Assembly: GCA_024398615.1 (NCBI GenBank)
Contig: JAKSIU010000004.1
Coordinates: forward strand, 40,882 to 104,881
Direction: 5' to 3'
DNA length: 64,000 bases
DNA from: Bacteroidaceae bacterium
GTDB lineage: Bacteria > Bacteroidota > Bacteroidia > Bacteroidales > Bacteroidaceae
A model generated the notes under the pieces. It worked only from the letters and a program-made list of their open reading frames with translations, was not told the DNA's origin and searched no databases. This document shows positions 53,847 to 61,592 of the stretch, piece after piece. Both the position numbers and the translations under genes were made by a program. Numbering within the stretch: position 1 is the stretch's first letter; the number at the start of each line of letters is the position of its first letter.

Positions 53847-54204
53847 TGGCTCAGTCGAAATTTAGTGGGGAGTGCAGATGTCATTTTTGAATGCAGGTTT
53901 TGGATGCTGGAAGGGTGGCTGTGCGGACTGCCGCTCCATGGCCTGCTCCTGCGGCTTTTCAGGCTGAAGCGCGGAACTCGCGGCTTTGCCGCTCAGACAG
54001 CCGCGTTTCTTCACGCCTGAAAGGCCTTGTAGCTTATCGGCCATTCCACGGAAAGTCCGCATAGCCACCCTTCCAGCATCCAAAAATGTCGCGGGTACAA
54101 TTGTATACACAGCCATAGCGGTATTCAGATGGCTAGCCATCCTGGTAGCAAACTTGGCAATAGTAATATCGGGAGCTTTGCCCCACTGTTTTTCGACTGA
54201 GCCA
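53847..54204. repeat. Nested palindromic element of 358 bp
   Basis: Three pairs of inverted arms lie one inside another. Outer: TGGCTCAGTCGAAA (53847-53860) / TTTCGACTGAGCCA (54191-54204), perfect, and extended by AGTGGGG. Middle: 53898-53929 against 54054-54085, 32 bp with one mismatch (starts TTTTGGATGCTGG). Inner: CTTTTCAGGC (53955-53964) / GCCTGAAAG (54015-54023). No known transposase or gene was recognised inside; a 122-codon open frame on the minus strand (53862-54230) crosses the arms and is probably chance. It could be a non-autonomous mobile element or a folded RNA. Confidence 0.7.
53970..54005 (-). repeat. Core repeat, copy 1
   Basis: Read on the minus strand: CGCGGCTGTCTGAGCG, ten bases, then GAGTTCCGCG. 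The same two blocks occur at 61289-61318 on the plus strand with a four-base spacer. It sits at the tip of the palindrome at 53847-54204. Confidence 0.75.
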
Positions 54205-54620
54205 AAGTGTGGGGACTGACGCTGACACACAAGATAGGCACTCCACCTATGATAGGGAGAGAATCCGCAATGAGGGGCTATCCATAGGCCATCTGTTCCC
54301 TATCGTGTATGAAAAATACGTTTCTTTGTGGGCATATTGCCAAACTTGCAGTCAGAAAGTTCCTGAGGCCGATTTCTTGCAGGTTTGGCATCAATACAGC
54401 CCCAAAAGCCGCTTTTCGTTGCCAAACTTGCAGAAAAACTGTGCTACAAGCTTTCTGGTTGCAGGATTGGCAAGTAGGGACTTCCAGCTGTAATGTTGGC
54501 AGAGTACCTGCATGTGTCTCCCGCCACGTCTGCATCCAACATCCAAAACCTTGAAAGCTCAGGCGTGCAATAATTCTTGGAACGTCCTTATACTTTTTCG
54601 GGTGAGCCTTTATGGTTCGT
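54205..54620. other. Non-coding stretch with tandem hairpins
   Basis: No credible gene. It contains a GATAGGGA/TCCCTATC hairpin (54251-54258 / 54297-54304) and the two related hairpins listed next. Short open frames on both strands have no recognisable domain. Confidence 0.5.
54338..54473. repeat. Two related hairpins with TGCCAAACTTGCA arms
   Basis: Hairpin 1: TGCCAAACTTGCA (54338-54350) against TGCAGGTTTGGCA (54378-54390), one G-U pair. Hairpin 2: TTGCCAAACTTGCAGAAA (54419-54436) against 54452-54473 (starts TTTCTGG, ends GGATTGGCAA), with two mismatches and a four-base bulge. The left arms of the two share TTGCCAAACTTGCAG, so they are a duplicated unit about 81 bp apart. Confidence 0.65.
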
Positions 54621-54671
54621 CCAAAAACAATAATCCCCCGAAGGCAGATTATGATATGCCGACGGGGGATT
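54621..54671 (-). terminator. Terminator of the ilv operon
   Basis: Minus strand: AATCCCCCG (54663-54671) pairs with CGGGGGATT (54632-54640), with an inner GGCA/TGCC stem, followed by TTGTTTTTGG. It ends ten bases after the ilvC stop. Confidence 0.85.
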
Positions 54672-54680
54672 GTCCTGTTA

Positions 54681-55721
54681 TCAGTTGTTCTCAGGACGGA
54701 GCTTGCGTACAACAGCTCCGGTCTGCCACATCTCGCTTTCGCGCAGTGCCTTGAGCTCCTGCTCAAGTCCTTCACGGTAATCGGGCTTTGAGTTGGCATC
54801 AATGGAAATCTGAGCTTCGTTGCCGCAGCGTACACTTGCGTACAGCTTCTCGACAACCGGCTTGATGGCATCGTGGAACGGAACCATCCAGTCAAGGGCA
54901 CCGCGCTGTGCAGTGGTTGAGCAGTTGGCGTACATCCAGTCCATGCCCTTTGCTGCAAACAGCGGCATAAGAGACTGTGTCAGTTCTTCTACGGTTTCAT
55001 TGAAGGCTTCTGAAGGAGTGTGTCCGTTCTCACGAAGCACTTCGTACTGGGCAAGCAGAAGACCCTGGATAGCTCCCATCAGAGAACCGCGCTCGCCGGT
55101 AAGGTCCGATGTGGCCTCGCGGATGAATGTGGTTTCGAACAGGTAACCGGATCCGATACCGATACCGAATGCCAGAACCTTTTCAAGGGCCTTGCCTGAA
55201 GCGTCCTGATAGATGGCGTATGAACTGTTCAGACCGCGTCCTTCAAGGAACATGGTACGCAGTGATGTTCCTGAACCCTTTGGAGCAACCATGATGACAT
55301 CGATGTCCTTTGGTGGAACCACGCCTGTGCGGTCATTCCATGTGATTGCGAATCCGTGTGAGAAATACAGAGTCTTGCCTGCTGTCAGATAAGGCTTGAT
55401 TACAGGCCACTGCTGCATCTGGGCCGCATCGGACAGAAGCATGCAGATGATTGTACCCTTCTGGGCTGCTTCTTCAATTGAGAACAGGGTCTTTCCGGGA
55501 ACCCATCCGTCGGCGATGGCCTTTTCAAAGGTCTTGCCCTGACGCTGGCCGACAATGACGTTGAAACCGTTGTCGCGCAGGTTGCATGCCTGTCCCGGTC
55601 CCTGAACACCGTAGCCGATGACAGCGATTGTCTCGTTCTTCAACACTTCCCTTGCCTTTTCAAGCGGGAACTCTTCACGTGTCATGACTTCCTCAATGAC
55701 ACCGCCGAAATTCATTTTCAT
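54681..55721 (-). CDS. ilvC: Ketol-acid reductoisomerase
   Basis: A 346-residue class I KARI that isomerises and reduces acetolactate (or acetohydroxybutyrate) to the dihydroxy acid with NADPH. The nucleotide loop is IAVIGYGVQGPGQACNLRDNG. MVAPKGSGTSLR and the Mg/substrate residues in REATSDLTGERGSLMGAIQGL are intact, as is the C-terminal knotted domain. It is the last gene of ilvD-B-N-C, followed by a strong terminator. Confidence 0.96.
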   Translation of the reverse strand: MKMNFGGVIEEVMTREEFPLEKAREVLKNETIAVIGYGVQGPGQACNLRDNGFNVIVGQRQGKTFEKAIADGWVPGKTLFSIEEAAQKGTIICMLLSDAAQMQQWPVIKPYLTAGKTLYFSHGFAITWNDRTGVVPPKDIDVIMVAPKGSGTSLRTMFLEGRGLNSSYAIYQDASGKALEKVLAFGIGIGSGYLFETTFIREATSDLTGERGSLMGAIQGLLLAQYEVLRENGHTPSEAFNETVEELTQSLMPLFAAKGMDWMYANCSTTAQRGALDWMVPFHDAIKPVVEKLYASVRCGNEAQISIDANSKPDYREGLEQELKALRESEMWQTGAVVRKLRPENN

Positions 55722-55740
55722 AATGTTTTGTGTTATTTGG

Positions 55741-56301
55741 TTACAAGTTCTTTATTCCATATTGGCTGGAAATCTTTTCCAGATACTCGTTTACATGTTC
55801 TATTCTTGCTCTTGTTATGGCAATACGTCCCGAACTGACAAACTGCAGCATGCCGCCCTGGGCTGTCAGTTCTTCGTTAAGTGCCATGATGTCGTGTGTG
55901 CTGCCGGTCTTCTCGATTACGGAGAAGGTCTGATTGACTTCAATCAGTTTGGCTCCGTATTTGCGGATTATGTCGTTCATGGCGGGGCTGTCAATCAGGA
56001 CCGATGTAACGACCTTGTACAGGGCAACTTCCTGCATGAATATCTCATCGTCAGTGAAATAGCGGCACTGAAGCACATCGACTTTCTTCTCGATCTGGCT
56101 TACAATCTTTTCAATTGTGTCCTTGTCACTCCATGCGGTTATGGTGTAACGGTGTATACCTTGAATTGACGATGCTGAAACGTTGAGGCTCTCGATGTTG
56201 ACCTGACGTCGGGTAAATACTGCCGTGACCTGATTCAGAACACCGGCAATGTTCTCAGAGTGTACTATCAGCGTGTATAATGTCTTTTCCATCATCTCCA
56301 T
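55741..56301 (-). CDS. ilvN: Acetolactate synthase small (regulatory) subunit
   Basis: 186 residues. The ACT domain at the N-terminus (YTLIVHSENIAGVLNQVTAVFTRRQVNIESLNVS) binds valine for feedback inhibition in homologues, and a C-terminal ACT-like half follows. It activates the large subunit. It overlaps ilvB by ten bases, so the two subunits are translationally coupled, and lies 19 bp before ilvC. The symbol ilvH would be equally valid. Confidence 0.93.
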   Translation of the reverse strand: MEMMEKTLYTLIVHSENIAGVLNQVTAVFTRRQVNIESLNVSASSIQGIHRYTITAWSDKDTIEKIVSQIEKKVDVLQCRYFTDDEIFMQEVALYKVVTSVLIDSPAMNDIIRKYGAKLIEVNQTFSVIEKTGSTHDIMALNEELTAQGGMLQFVSSGRIAITRARIEHVNEYLEKISSQYGIKNL

Positions 56302-58001
56302 TTCTCATCAATGGTAAATATCATATGGTCAACCGGTTCATGACCGGGAATCATGGGCATTACATTCTCCTCATCAAGGACTATCGTCTCAAGTATGAAT
56401 GCTCCGGGAGCCGCTATCATGTCCGATATGGCCTGTGCAAGTTCACGGCGGTCCATTACGCGGCGGAACGGGATTCCGTATGCACCGGCAATCATACTGA
56501 TGTCAGGACTTGTCATGTGAGTGCATGAATACCGGCTTTCGAACATCATCTGCTGCCACTGGCGTACGTTGCCCAGATAACTGTTGTTCATTACGATTAT
56601 CTTGACCGGAGCTCCGGTTTCCATGATAGTGCCCAGCTCCTGCATGTTCATCTGGAATCCTCCGTCTCCCTGGAACGAGAATACCATGCGCTCCTGATCG
56701 CCGAAGGTGGCGCCTATTGCGGCCGGCAGCGAGAATCCCATGGTTCCAAGTCCGCCCGAAGTGATTATGCTGCGTGGAACCGAGTACTTGAAATAACGGG
56801 CTGCGAACATCTGGTTCAGTCCGACATCGGTTACAAGCGCGGCATCGGACGGAGCCTGCATGGCTATGGCATTTACGACCTCACCCATGAGAAGGGGACC
56901 TTCGCCCGGATTGATGGCATGGTCAATGACCTTTTCATGTTCTTTCTGTGCCAATGGCTTGAATTCTTTAATCCACTCCTTGTGACAGGTCCTGGATATG
57001 CGTTCCGTTATGAGCGCGAGAGTGCGGCGGCAGTCTCCAAGGACTGTAACATCGGGCTTTACGTTCTTTCCGAATTCCGACTTGTCTATGTCCAGATGTA
57101 TGATCTTTGCCTGACGGGCATAACTGTCGACTGCGCTGGTTACCCTGTCGTCAAAACGCATGCCCACAGCAATGAGAAGGTCACAGCGGTTGGTCATGAC
57201 GTTCGGGGCAAGATTACCGTGCATGCCCAGCATACCCATGTTCAACGGATGGCCGGACGGCAGTGCCGACAGTCCCAACAGGGTGCGTGCGGCAGGTGCA
57301 TCGGCTTTTTCTATGAATGCCTTGAGTTCATTTTCGGCATTACCCAGTTCAACTCCGTGCCCGACAAGAACCAGAGGCCTTGTGCTGCAGTCAATCAGTC
57401 TGGCTGCTGCTTCAATTTCACTCATGTCCGGTTCGGGTGACGGTATGTAGCTGCGTACGAAATCGATCTTTTCAGGGCTGTAATCAACGGTCTCGTTCTG
57501 GGCGGTCTTTGTGAAGTCAAGCACAACCGGACCGGGACGGCCGGACTGGGCAATGTAGAAGGCTCTTGCAACAGCCCAGGAAATGTCTTGGGCGCGTCTT
57601 ATCTGGTAACTCCATTTGGTTATAGGCTGGGTTACACCTACAAGGTCAATTTCCTGGAATGCGTCCGTTCCAAGCGCATCGGTTCCGACCTGTCCTGCAA
57701 TGACTACTATTGGGGTGCTGTCCAGCATGGCATCGCTGATTCCAGTCAATGTGTTGGTGGCTCCGGGACCGCTGGTGACAATTGCTACACCCGGTTTGCC
57801 GGAAATGCGTGCGTAACCCTGGGCTGCGTGTGTGGCGCCCTGCTCGTGGCGCACCAGAATCTGTTTCAGATCAGATTGGTGGGAGAACAGTGAGTCGAAT
57901 ACCCTGATTATGTTTCCTCCGGGATATACGAACGCTGTGTCAACGCCCTGGTTGAGCAATGATTGGATAAGTGCCTCTGCGCCTGTAATTATGTTCGCCA
58001 T
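56292..58001 (-). CDS. ilvB: Acetolactate synthase large subunit
   Basis: A 569-residue ThDP enzyme that condenses two pyruvates, or pyruvate with 2-oxobutyrate. GADTAF-type start (GVDTAFVYPGGNIIRVFD), catalytic Glu in LVRHEQGATHAAQGYAR (about 52), FAD-binding region about 190-350, and the ThDP-Mg motif GDGGFQMNMQELGTIMETG with MNNSYLG (about 450-485) are all present. It follows ilvD by four bases. Confidence 0.95.
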   Translation of the reverse strand: MANIITGAEALIQSLLNQGVDTAFVYPGGNIIRVFDSLFSHQSDLKQILVRHEQGATHAAQGYARISGKPGVAIVTSGPGATNTLTGISDAMLDSTPIVVIAGQVGTDALGTDAFQEIDLVGVTQPITKWSYQIRRAQDISWAVARAFYIAQSGRPGPVVLDFTKTAQNETVDYSPEKIDFVRSYIPSPEPDMSEIEAAARLIDCSTRPLVLVGHGVELGNAENELKAFIEKADAPAARTLLGLSALPSGHPLNMGMLGMHGNLAPNVMTNRCDLLIAVGMRFDDRVTSAVDSYARQAKIIHLDIDKSEFGKNVKPDVTVLGDCRRTLALITERISRTCHKEWIKEFKPLAQKEHEKVIDHAINPGEGPLLMGEVVNAIAMQAPSDAALVTDVGLNQMFAARYFKYSVPRSIITSGGLGTMGFSLPAAIGATFGDQERMVFSFQGDGGFQMNMQELGTIMETGAPVKIIVMNNSYLGNVRQWQQMMFESRYSCTHMTSPDISMIAGAYGIPFRRVMDRRELAQAISDMIAAPGAFILETIVLDEENVMPMIPGHEPVDHMIFTIDEKWR

Positions 58002-58005
58002 GTAA

Positions 58006-59808
58006 TTATTCTATTATTCTGATTCCACCCTTGTCGGCCGAACTGACCATGTTGGCATACGCCTTGAGACTCTTGGGTACCACGCGCTTGCGGGTAAGCG
58101 GACGCATGGGTCTTGCCTCCAGTTCACTGTCGCTCAGACGGACATTGATGCTGCGTGCTGGAATGTCAATGTCTATGATATCTCCGTCAACGACCTTGCC
58201 TATGGCTCCACCGCTGGCTGCCTCCGGTGATATGTGACCTATGCTGAGGCCCGATGTCCCACCGCTGAAACGTCCGTCGGTGATGAGCGCGCACTGCTTG
58301 CCGAGATGGCGTGATTTGATGTATGAGGTGGGGTAGAGCATTTCCTGCATGCCAGGGCCACCCTTGGGCCCTTCGTGGGTGATGACCACTACATCGCCTG
58401 CCACGACCTTGCCGCCAAGTATGCCATCCACGGCATCCTCCTGAGAATCAAATACCTTTGCCGGTCCTGAGAACTTCCATATGCCTTCATCAACTCCTGC
58501 GGTCTTGATTACGCAGCCGTCAACGGCAATGTTGCCTTTCAGGATGGCCAGACCGCCATCTTTGGAATATGCGTGCTGAAGGTCGCGTATGCAACCCTCG
58601 CTGCGGTCAGTGTCAAGGCTGTCATACTTGCAGCCCTGTGCGCCGAGCGTGTTGCAGAAACGGTTTGCCGGGGCCGATGAATATATGCGCAGGGCTTCAT
58701 CGGCCGGTGCGGACTTTTCAATGCTGTATTCGTCAGTCAGCTTTGCGTAATCCATTCCGGTAACGTTCATGGCCTTGTCACAGATGAGTCCGCCTTTCCT
58801 CAACTGCTCCATGATTCCAAGCACGCCTCCGGCACGGCCTACATCCTGAACATGATATTTCTGGGTGTTCGGGGCGACTTTGCAGAGACAGGGTACCTTT
58901 CTGGAAAGACGGTCAATGTCGTCCATTGTGAAATCCACTCCCGCTTCATTCGCTACGGCCAGCAGATGCAGTACGGTATTTGTGGAACCGCCCATTGCAA
59001 TGTCCAGCGCCATGGCATTCTCAAAAGCATGTTTCCTTGCTATGTTCAGAGGAAGCAGACTGTCATCGCCCTGCTCATAATAGGCAAGGGCATTCCTGAC
59101 AATCAGTCTGGCTGCATCGCGCATAAGCTGGACCCTGTTCTCATGTGTGGCAAGGATGGTTCCGTTGCCGGGAAGAGAGAATCCCAGCGCTTCAGTCAGG
59201 CAGTTCATGGAATTGGCCGTGAACATGCCGGAACAGCATCCGCATCCGGGACAGGCATTGTCTTCGAGGCTGGCCATATCGGCATCGCTGACACTGTCAT
59301 CGGCTCCTTTCACCATTGCATCGATAAGGTCAACATGCTGTCCCTTCCACTCGCCTGCTTCCATGGGACCTCCGCTCACGAAAACGGTGGGTATGTTCAG
59401 ACGCATGGTGGCCATGAGCATTCCCGGGGTAATCTTGTCGCAGTTGCTTATGCAGACCAGAGCATCGGCCTTATGTGCATTGACCATGTATTCCACGCTG
59501 TCGGCAATGATGTCACGTGATGGCAGTGAGTACAGCATGCCGTCATGTCCCATGGCAATGCCGTCATCAATGGCAATTGTGTTGAATTCGGCGGCATAGC
59601 AGCCAAGACGCTCGATCTCGGCCTTGACAATCTGTCCTGCTTCGTGCAGATGGGTATGTCCTGGTACGAACTGGGTGAACGAATTGGCTATTGCAATGAT
59701 CGGCTTGCCGAACTGTTCCTTCTTCATGCCGTTGGCGACCCAAAGGGCGCGGGCTGCTGCCATACGCCTGCCTTCAGTACACTGGCTGCTTCTGAGTGGA
59801 ATTTTCAT
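58006..59808 (-). CDS. ilvD: Dihydroxy-acid dehydratase
   Basis: A 600-residue IlvD that dehydrates dihydroxy acids to the 2-oxo acids of valine and isoleucine. Iron-sulfur ligands are in [11 protein letters not shown] (about 122) and [16 protein letters not shown] (about 195). [23 protein letters not shown] is the substrate-loop signature near 510. It is the first structural gene of the operon. Its mRNA begins with the Val leader and attenuator, so its synthesis should rise when charged tRNA-Val is scarce. Confidence 0.96.
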   Translation of the reverse strand: MKIPLRSSQCTEGRRMAAARALWVANGMKKEQFGKPIIAIANSFTQFVPGHTHLHEAGQIVKAEIERLGCYAAEFNTIAIDDGIAMGHDGMLYSLPSRDIIADSVEYMVNAHKADALVCISNCDKITPGMLMATMRLNIPTVFVSGGPMEAGEWKGQHVDLIDAMVKGADDSVSDADMASLEDNACPGCGCCSGMFTANSMNCLTEALGFSLPGNGTILATHENRVQLMRDAARLIVRNALAYYEQGDDSLLPLNIARKHAFENAMALDIAMGGSTNTVLHLLAVANEAGVDFTMDDIDRLSRKVPCLCKVAPNTQKYHVQDVGRAGGVLGIMEQLRKGGLICDKAMNVTGMDYAKLTDEYSIEKSAPADEALRIYSSAPANRFCNTLGAQGCKYDSLDTDRSEGCIRDLQHAYSKDGGLAILKGNIAVDGCVIKTAGVDEGIWKFSGPAKVFDSQEDAVDGILGGKVVAGDVVVITHEGPKGGPGMQEMLYPTSYIKSRHLGKQCALITDGRFSGGTSGLSIGHISPEAASGGAIGKVVDGDIIDIDIPARSINVRLSDSELEARPMRPLTRKRVVPKSLKAYANMVSSADKGGIRIIE

Positions 59809-59828
59809 AATTGTCTTATATTTATTAG

Positions 59829-59862
59829 CAAAAAAGCCCTTCTCTTTGTGGAGAAAGGCCTT
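59829..59862 (-). terminator. Attenuator terminator in the ilv leader
   Basis: Minus strand: AAGGCCTTTCTC (59862-59851) pairs with GAGAAGGGCTT (59844-59834) with one bulged G and a six-base loop, followed by a run of T. It lies between the leader stop codon and ilvD, where it can only act as a regulated terminator. Confidence 0.85.
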
Positions 59863-59893
59863 ATCTTGTTTTGTCTGAAGTGTACCTTACTCC
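59850..59893 (-). promoter_or_regulatory. Antiterminator pairing of the ilv attenuator
   Basis: Minus strand: GGAGTAAGG (59893-59885), which contains the leader stop codon, can pair with CCTTTCTCC (59858-59850) in the 5' arm of the terminator: eight of nine bases match. A ribosome stalled on the Val codons leaves it free; one that reaches the stop codon covers it. Confidence 0.65.
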
Positions 59894-59958
59894 TGGAATG
59901 ACGGTTTGACGACCACCACACCTACGCTGTATACTGATACCACTGCTGACGGATTCAT
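59887..59958 (-). CDS. Valine-rich leader peptide of the ilv operon
   Basis: A 23-codon reading frame, ATG to TAA, too short for ordinary gene finding. Eight of its residues are Val, at 6, 7, 9, 12, 14, 15, 16 and 17, including four in a row (GVVVV). It has no Ile or Leu. It starts about 17 bases after the predicted transcription start and stops 25 bp before the attenuator hairpin. Like IlvL or IvbL of enteric bacteria, its translation should sense Val-tRNA supply. The peptide itself probably has no further job. Confidence 0.82.
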   Translation of the reverse strand: MNPSAVVSVYSVGVVVVKPSFQE

Positions 59959-59982
59959 TCCAATACTATTATTAATTGACTG

Positions 59983-60013
59983 CAAAAATACTAATTTCTT
60001 TGAGCTTGTCAAA
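59983..60013 (-). promoter_or_regulatory. Promoter of the ilvD-B-N-C operon
   Basis: Minus strand: TTTG (60010-60013), 19 bp, TATTTTTG (59983-59990), full consensus. The predicted start near 59975 puts the leader ATG about 17 nt downstream. Confidence 0.75.
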
Positions 60014-60045
60014 CTTATTGGCATTATTATTGATAAGGTGCTGAA

Positions 60046-60124
60046 GCCGCCACTCTTTCAGCGGTGGAACGGAAGCCACCATGGCCTTTGGCGGTTTCCG
60101 CTCCACCGCTAAAGGCGTGGCGGC
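60046..60124. repeat. Long hairpin repeat upstream of the Rpn gene
   Basis: Two 35-bp arms (60046-60080 and 60090-60124) match in 29 positions and close a nine-base loop. The arm contains GCCGCCAC and AGCGGTGGAACGGAAGCC. Related arms occur at 61187-61206 and 61388-61407 on the other side of the Rpn gene. Confidence 0.75.
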
Positions 60125-60192
60125 AGTGACTTCTGCCTGCCGCTGAAATCATTATTTGTGGTTTCGATATAATGACGTTCAAATCCGCCAGC

Positions 60193-60200
60193 TATCTTTG
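60193..60200 (+). promoter_or_regulatory. -7 element of the Rpn-like gene
   Basis: TATCTTTG, a full match to TAnnTTTG, 42 bp before the ATG at 60243. No TTTG lies at the expected distance. Confidence 0.45.
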
Positions 60201-60242
60201 TGCCAAAGAGAAATCAGTCTCTCTTTGTTCAAATCAGTACCT

Positions 60243-61163
60243 ATGAAAAGAAAATCTGAACATGACACACTGACATACGGCAAGTACGTGAACCTGATGA
60301 ACGATGTCGCGTTCCAGTGGGTGTTCTGCCGCGAGGACAACAAGGACCTGCTCATAGCCCTGCTCAACGAGCTGATACCGGAACTTCGCATCGAGGATCT
60401 GGAGTTCTACCGGAACCGCCAGCAGTCATACGCCAAAAACCTGAAAGACAGCGTGTTCGATGTGTCGTGCATATTGTCCGACGGCACCCGAATCAATGTC
60501 GAGGTGCAGGTTCGTGCCCAGGACTGGTTCGCCGACCGCTGTCTGTACTATTCGACTTACTGCATCCAGGACCAGGTCAAGAAGGGCCAGGAGGACTACA
60601 GCCTGAAACCGGTGTACATAGTGTCGATAATTGCCTTCACCCGCCAGCATGCCCCGGATTGGGACGGCAGCATCCTGTCCAGCTACTCGTTGCGTGAAGA
60701 CCGCACGCACGAGCTGATGACTGACAACCTGCATTTCGTGTTCGTTGAGCTGGCGCATTTCGACAAAAAGTGGGAAGATATTGACAATGACAAGGAAAGA
60801 TTCTACTTTTGCATTCGCAGGCTGCACGAGTTGGACGTCCTTCCGGATGGTTTTGCCGAAGGCATATGGGCCAAGCTGGCCCGTCAGAGCGAGCTTGCGG
60901 CAATGGAATCAAGTGTAAAGATAAAATACATAAATGCTATGACAACCGATATAGACAGACGCGCCCAGATGAAATACGCCAAGCGCGTAGCCCGCGAAGA
61001 AGGCCTGGCAGAAGGTCGTGCAGAAGGCCTGGCAGAAGGTCGTGCAGAAGGCGCGCTTGACAAGGCGTATGAGACCGCACGTAACTTGAAGGCCGAAAAC
61101 ATTCCTGCCGATGTCATAGCCAAATGTACGGGTCTGACCCTTGAGCAGGTAGAGAACCTGTAA
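60243..61163 (+). CDS. Rpn-family PD-(D/E)XK nuclease / putative transposase
   Basis: 307 residues of the PDDEXK_2 type, related to recombination-promoting nucleases (Rpn). NDVAFQWVFCREDNKDLLIALLNELI is the family start. The nuclease core has Asp in SVFDVSCILSDG and an ExQ motif in INVEVQVRAQDWF (about 87), as usual for this family. The C-terminal tail has an in-frame tandem repeat LAEGRAEG, twice perfectly at DNA level (24-bp units at 60999-61046), then a helical DNA-binding-like end (VIAKCTGLTLEQVENL). The true start is ATG 60243; the frame upstream crosses the promoter. It sits between palindromic repeats in an otherwise housekeeping region, which suggests acquisition. Confidence 0.88.
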   Translation: MKRKSEHDTLTYGKYVNLMNDVAFQWVFCREDNKDLLIALLNELIPELRIEDLEFYRNRQQSYAKNLKDSVFDVSCILSDGTRINVEVQVRAQDWFADRCLYYSTYCIQDQVKKGQEDYSLKPVYIVSIIAFTRQHAPDWDGSILSSYSLREDRTHELMTDNLHFVFVELAHFDKKWEDIDNDKERFYFCIRRLHELDVLPDGFAEGIWAKLARQSELAAMESSVKIKYINAMTTDIDRRAQMKYAKRVAREEGLAEGRAEGLAEGRAEGALDKAYETARNLKAENIPADVIAKCTGLTLEQVENL

Positions 61164-61186
61164 GAACCCCACTTTTTTCAGCATTC

Positions 61187-61407
61187 GGTGGAACGGAAAC
61201 CGCCACCCAAAGGACGGTGTGGCGGGGAATGTGCCGGGCCATCGTGGGGTGACCGGAAAAGCGTGAAGGAACGGAGGCCGGAAAGGGCCGCGGCTGTCTG
61301 AGCGAAGCGAGTTCCGCGGACCCGGCCGCAGTGACGCGCACGCCGGTCACGGAACGTCAGGCCCGTCACATCCCCACCATACCGGCCGTGGCGGCTTCCG
61401 TCCCACC
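61187..61407. repeat. Palindromic element of about 221 bp downstream of the Rpn gene
   Basis: Arms GGTGGAACGGAAACCGCCAC (61187-61206) and 61388-61407 (its inverse, two mismatches). Inside them, blocks around GGGGAATGTGCCGGGCC and TGACCGG have inverted partners, and GGCCGG/CCGGCC flank the centre. Outside the right arm, CCAAAGGTGTGGCG matches the right arm of the hairpin at 60046-60124. Confidence 0.65.
61289..61318 (+). repeat. Core repeat, copy 2
   Basis: CGCGGCTGTCTGAGCG, four bases, GAGTTCCGCG. Both blocks are identical to copy 1 at 53970-54005 (minus strand). Upstream of both, GCGTGAAG followed by an A-rich pair of bases is also shared. Confidence 0.75.
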
Positions 61408-61458
61408 GCCAAAGGTGTGGCGATGGAAACAGTTTTTGTGCCGTCTTTTTCGCAATGC

Positions 61459-61491
61459 CTTGTCAAAACGACGGAAAAATTACTACTTTTG
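61459..61491 (+). promoter_or_regulatory. Promoter of secA
   Basis: CTTG (61459-61462), 21 bp, TACTTTTG (61484-61491), full -7 consensus. It predicts a 95-nt leader, with no clear structure or SecM-like leader peptide. Confidence 0.6.
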
Positions 61492-61592
61492 CAAAATTGG
61501 CACGGAAGTGGTGCTGCTGGCAGGCTTTTTGCAGCGTGTCCTGCGGCATTCAGTTGTGCCACAAGTGTAATTTGCAAAATAAATATCGACAT

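Larger units (their letters stand above)
61164..61458. other. Non-coding palindromic region between Rpn and secA
   Basis: No gene. It holds the imperfect palindrome 61187-61407 with core copy 2 at its centre, and is much richer in G+C than the neighbouring sequence. Confidence 0.55.

Noticed and set aside
53862-54230. 122-codon minus-strand frame across the nested palindrome
   Set aside because: No recognised domain or promoter; it reads through both arms of an inverted repeat. It could be a decayed gene, but I would not annotate it.
54278-54958. 226-codon minus-strand frame running from ilvC into the hairpin region
   Set aside because: Its first half is out of frame within ilvC, and it passes through the ilv terminator.
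61146-61178. Terminator at the end of the Rpn gene
   Set aside because: CAGGT/ACCTG gives only a five-base stem and the T-run is 12 bases further on; too weak to annotate.
61331-61570. Small open frames between Rpn and secA
   Set aside because: They fall in the palindrome and the secA promoter, with no start context or conserved motif.
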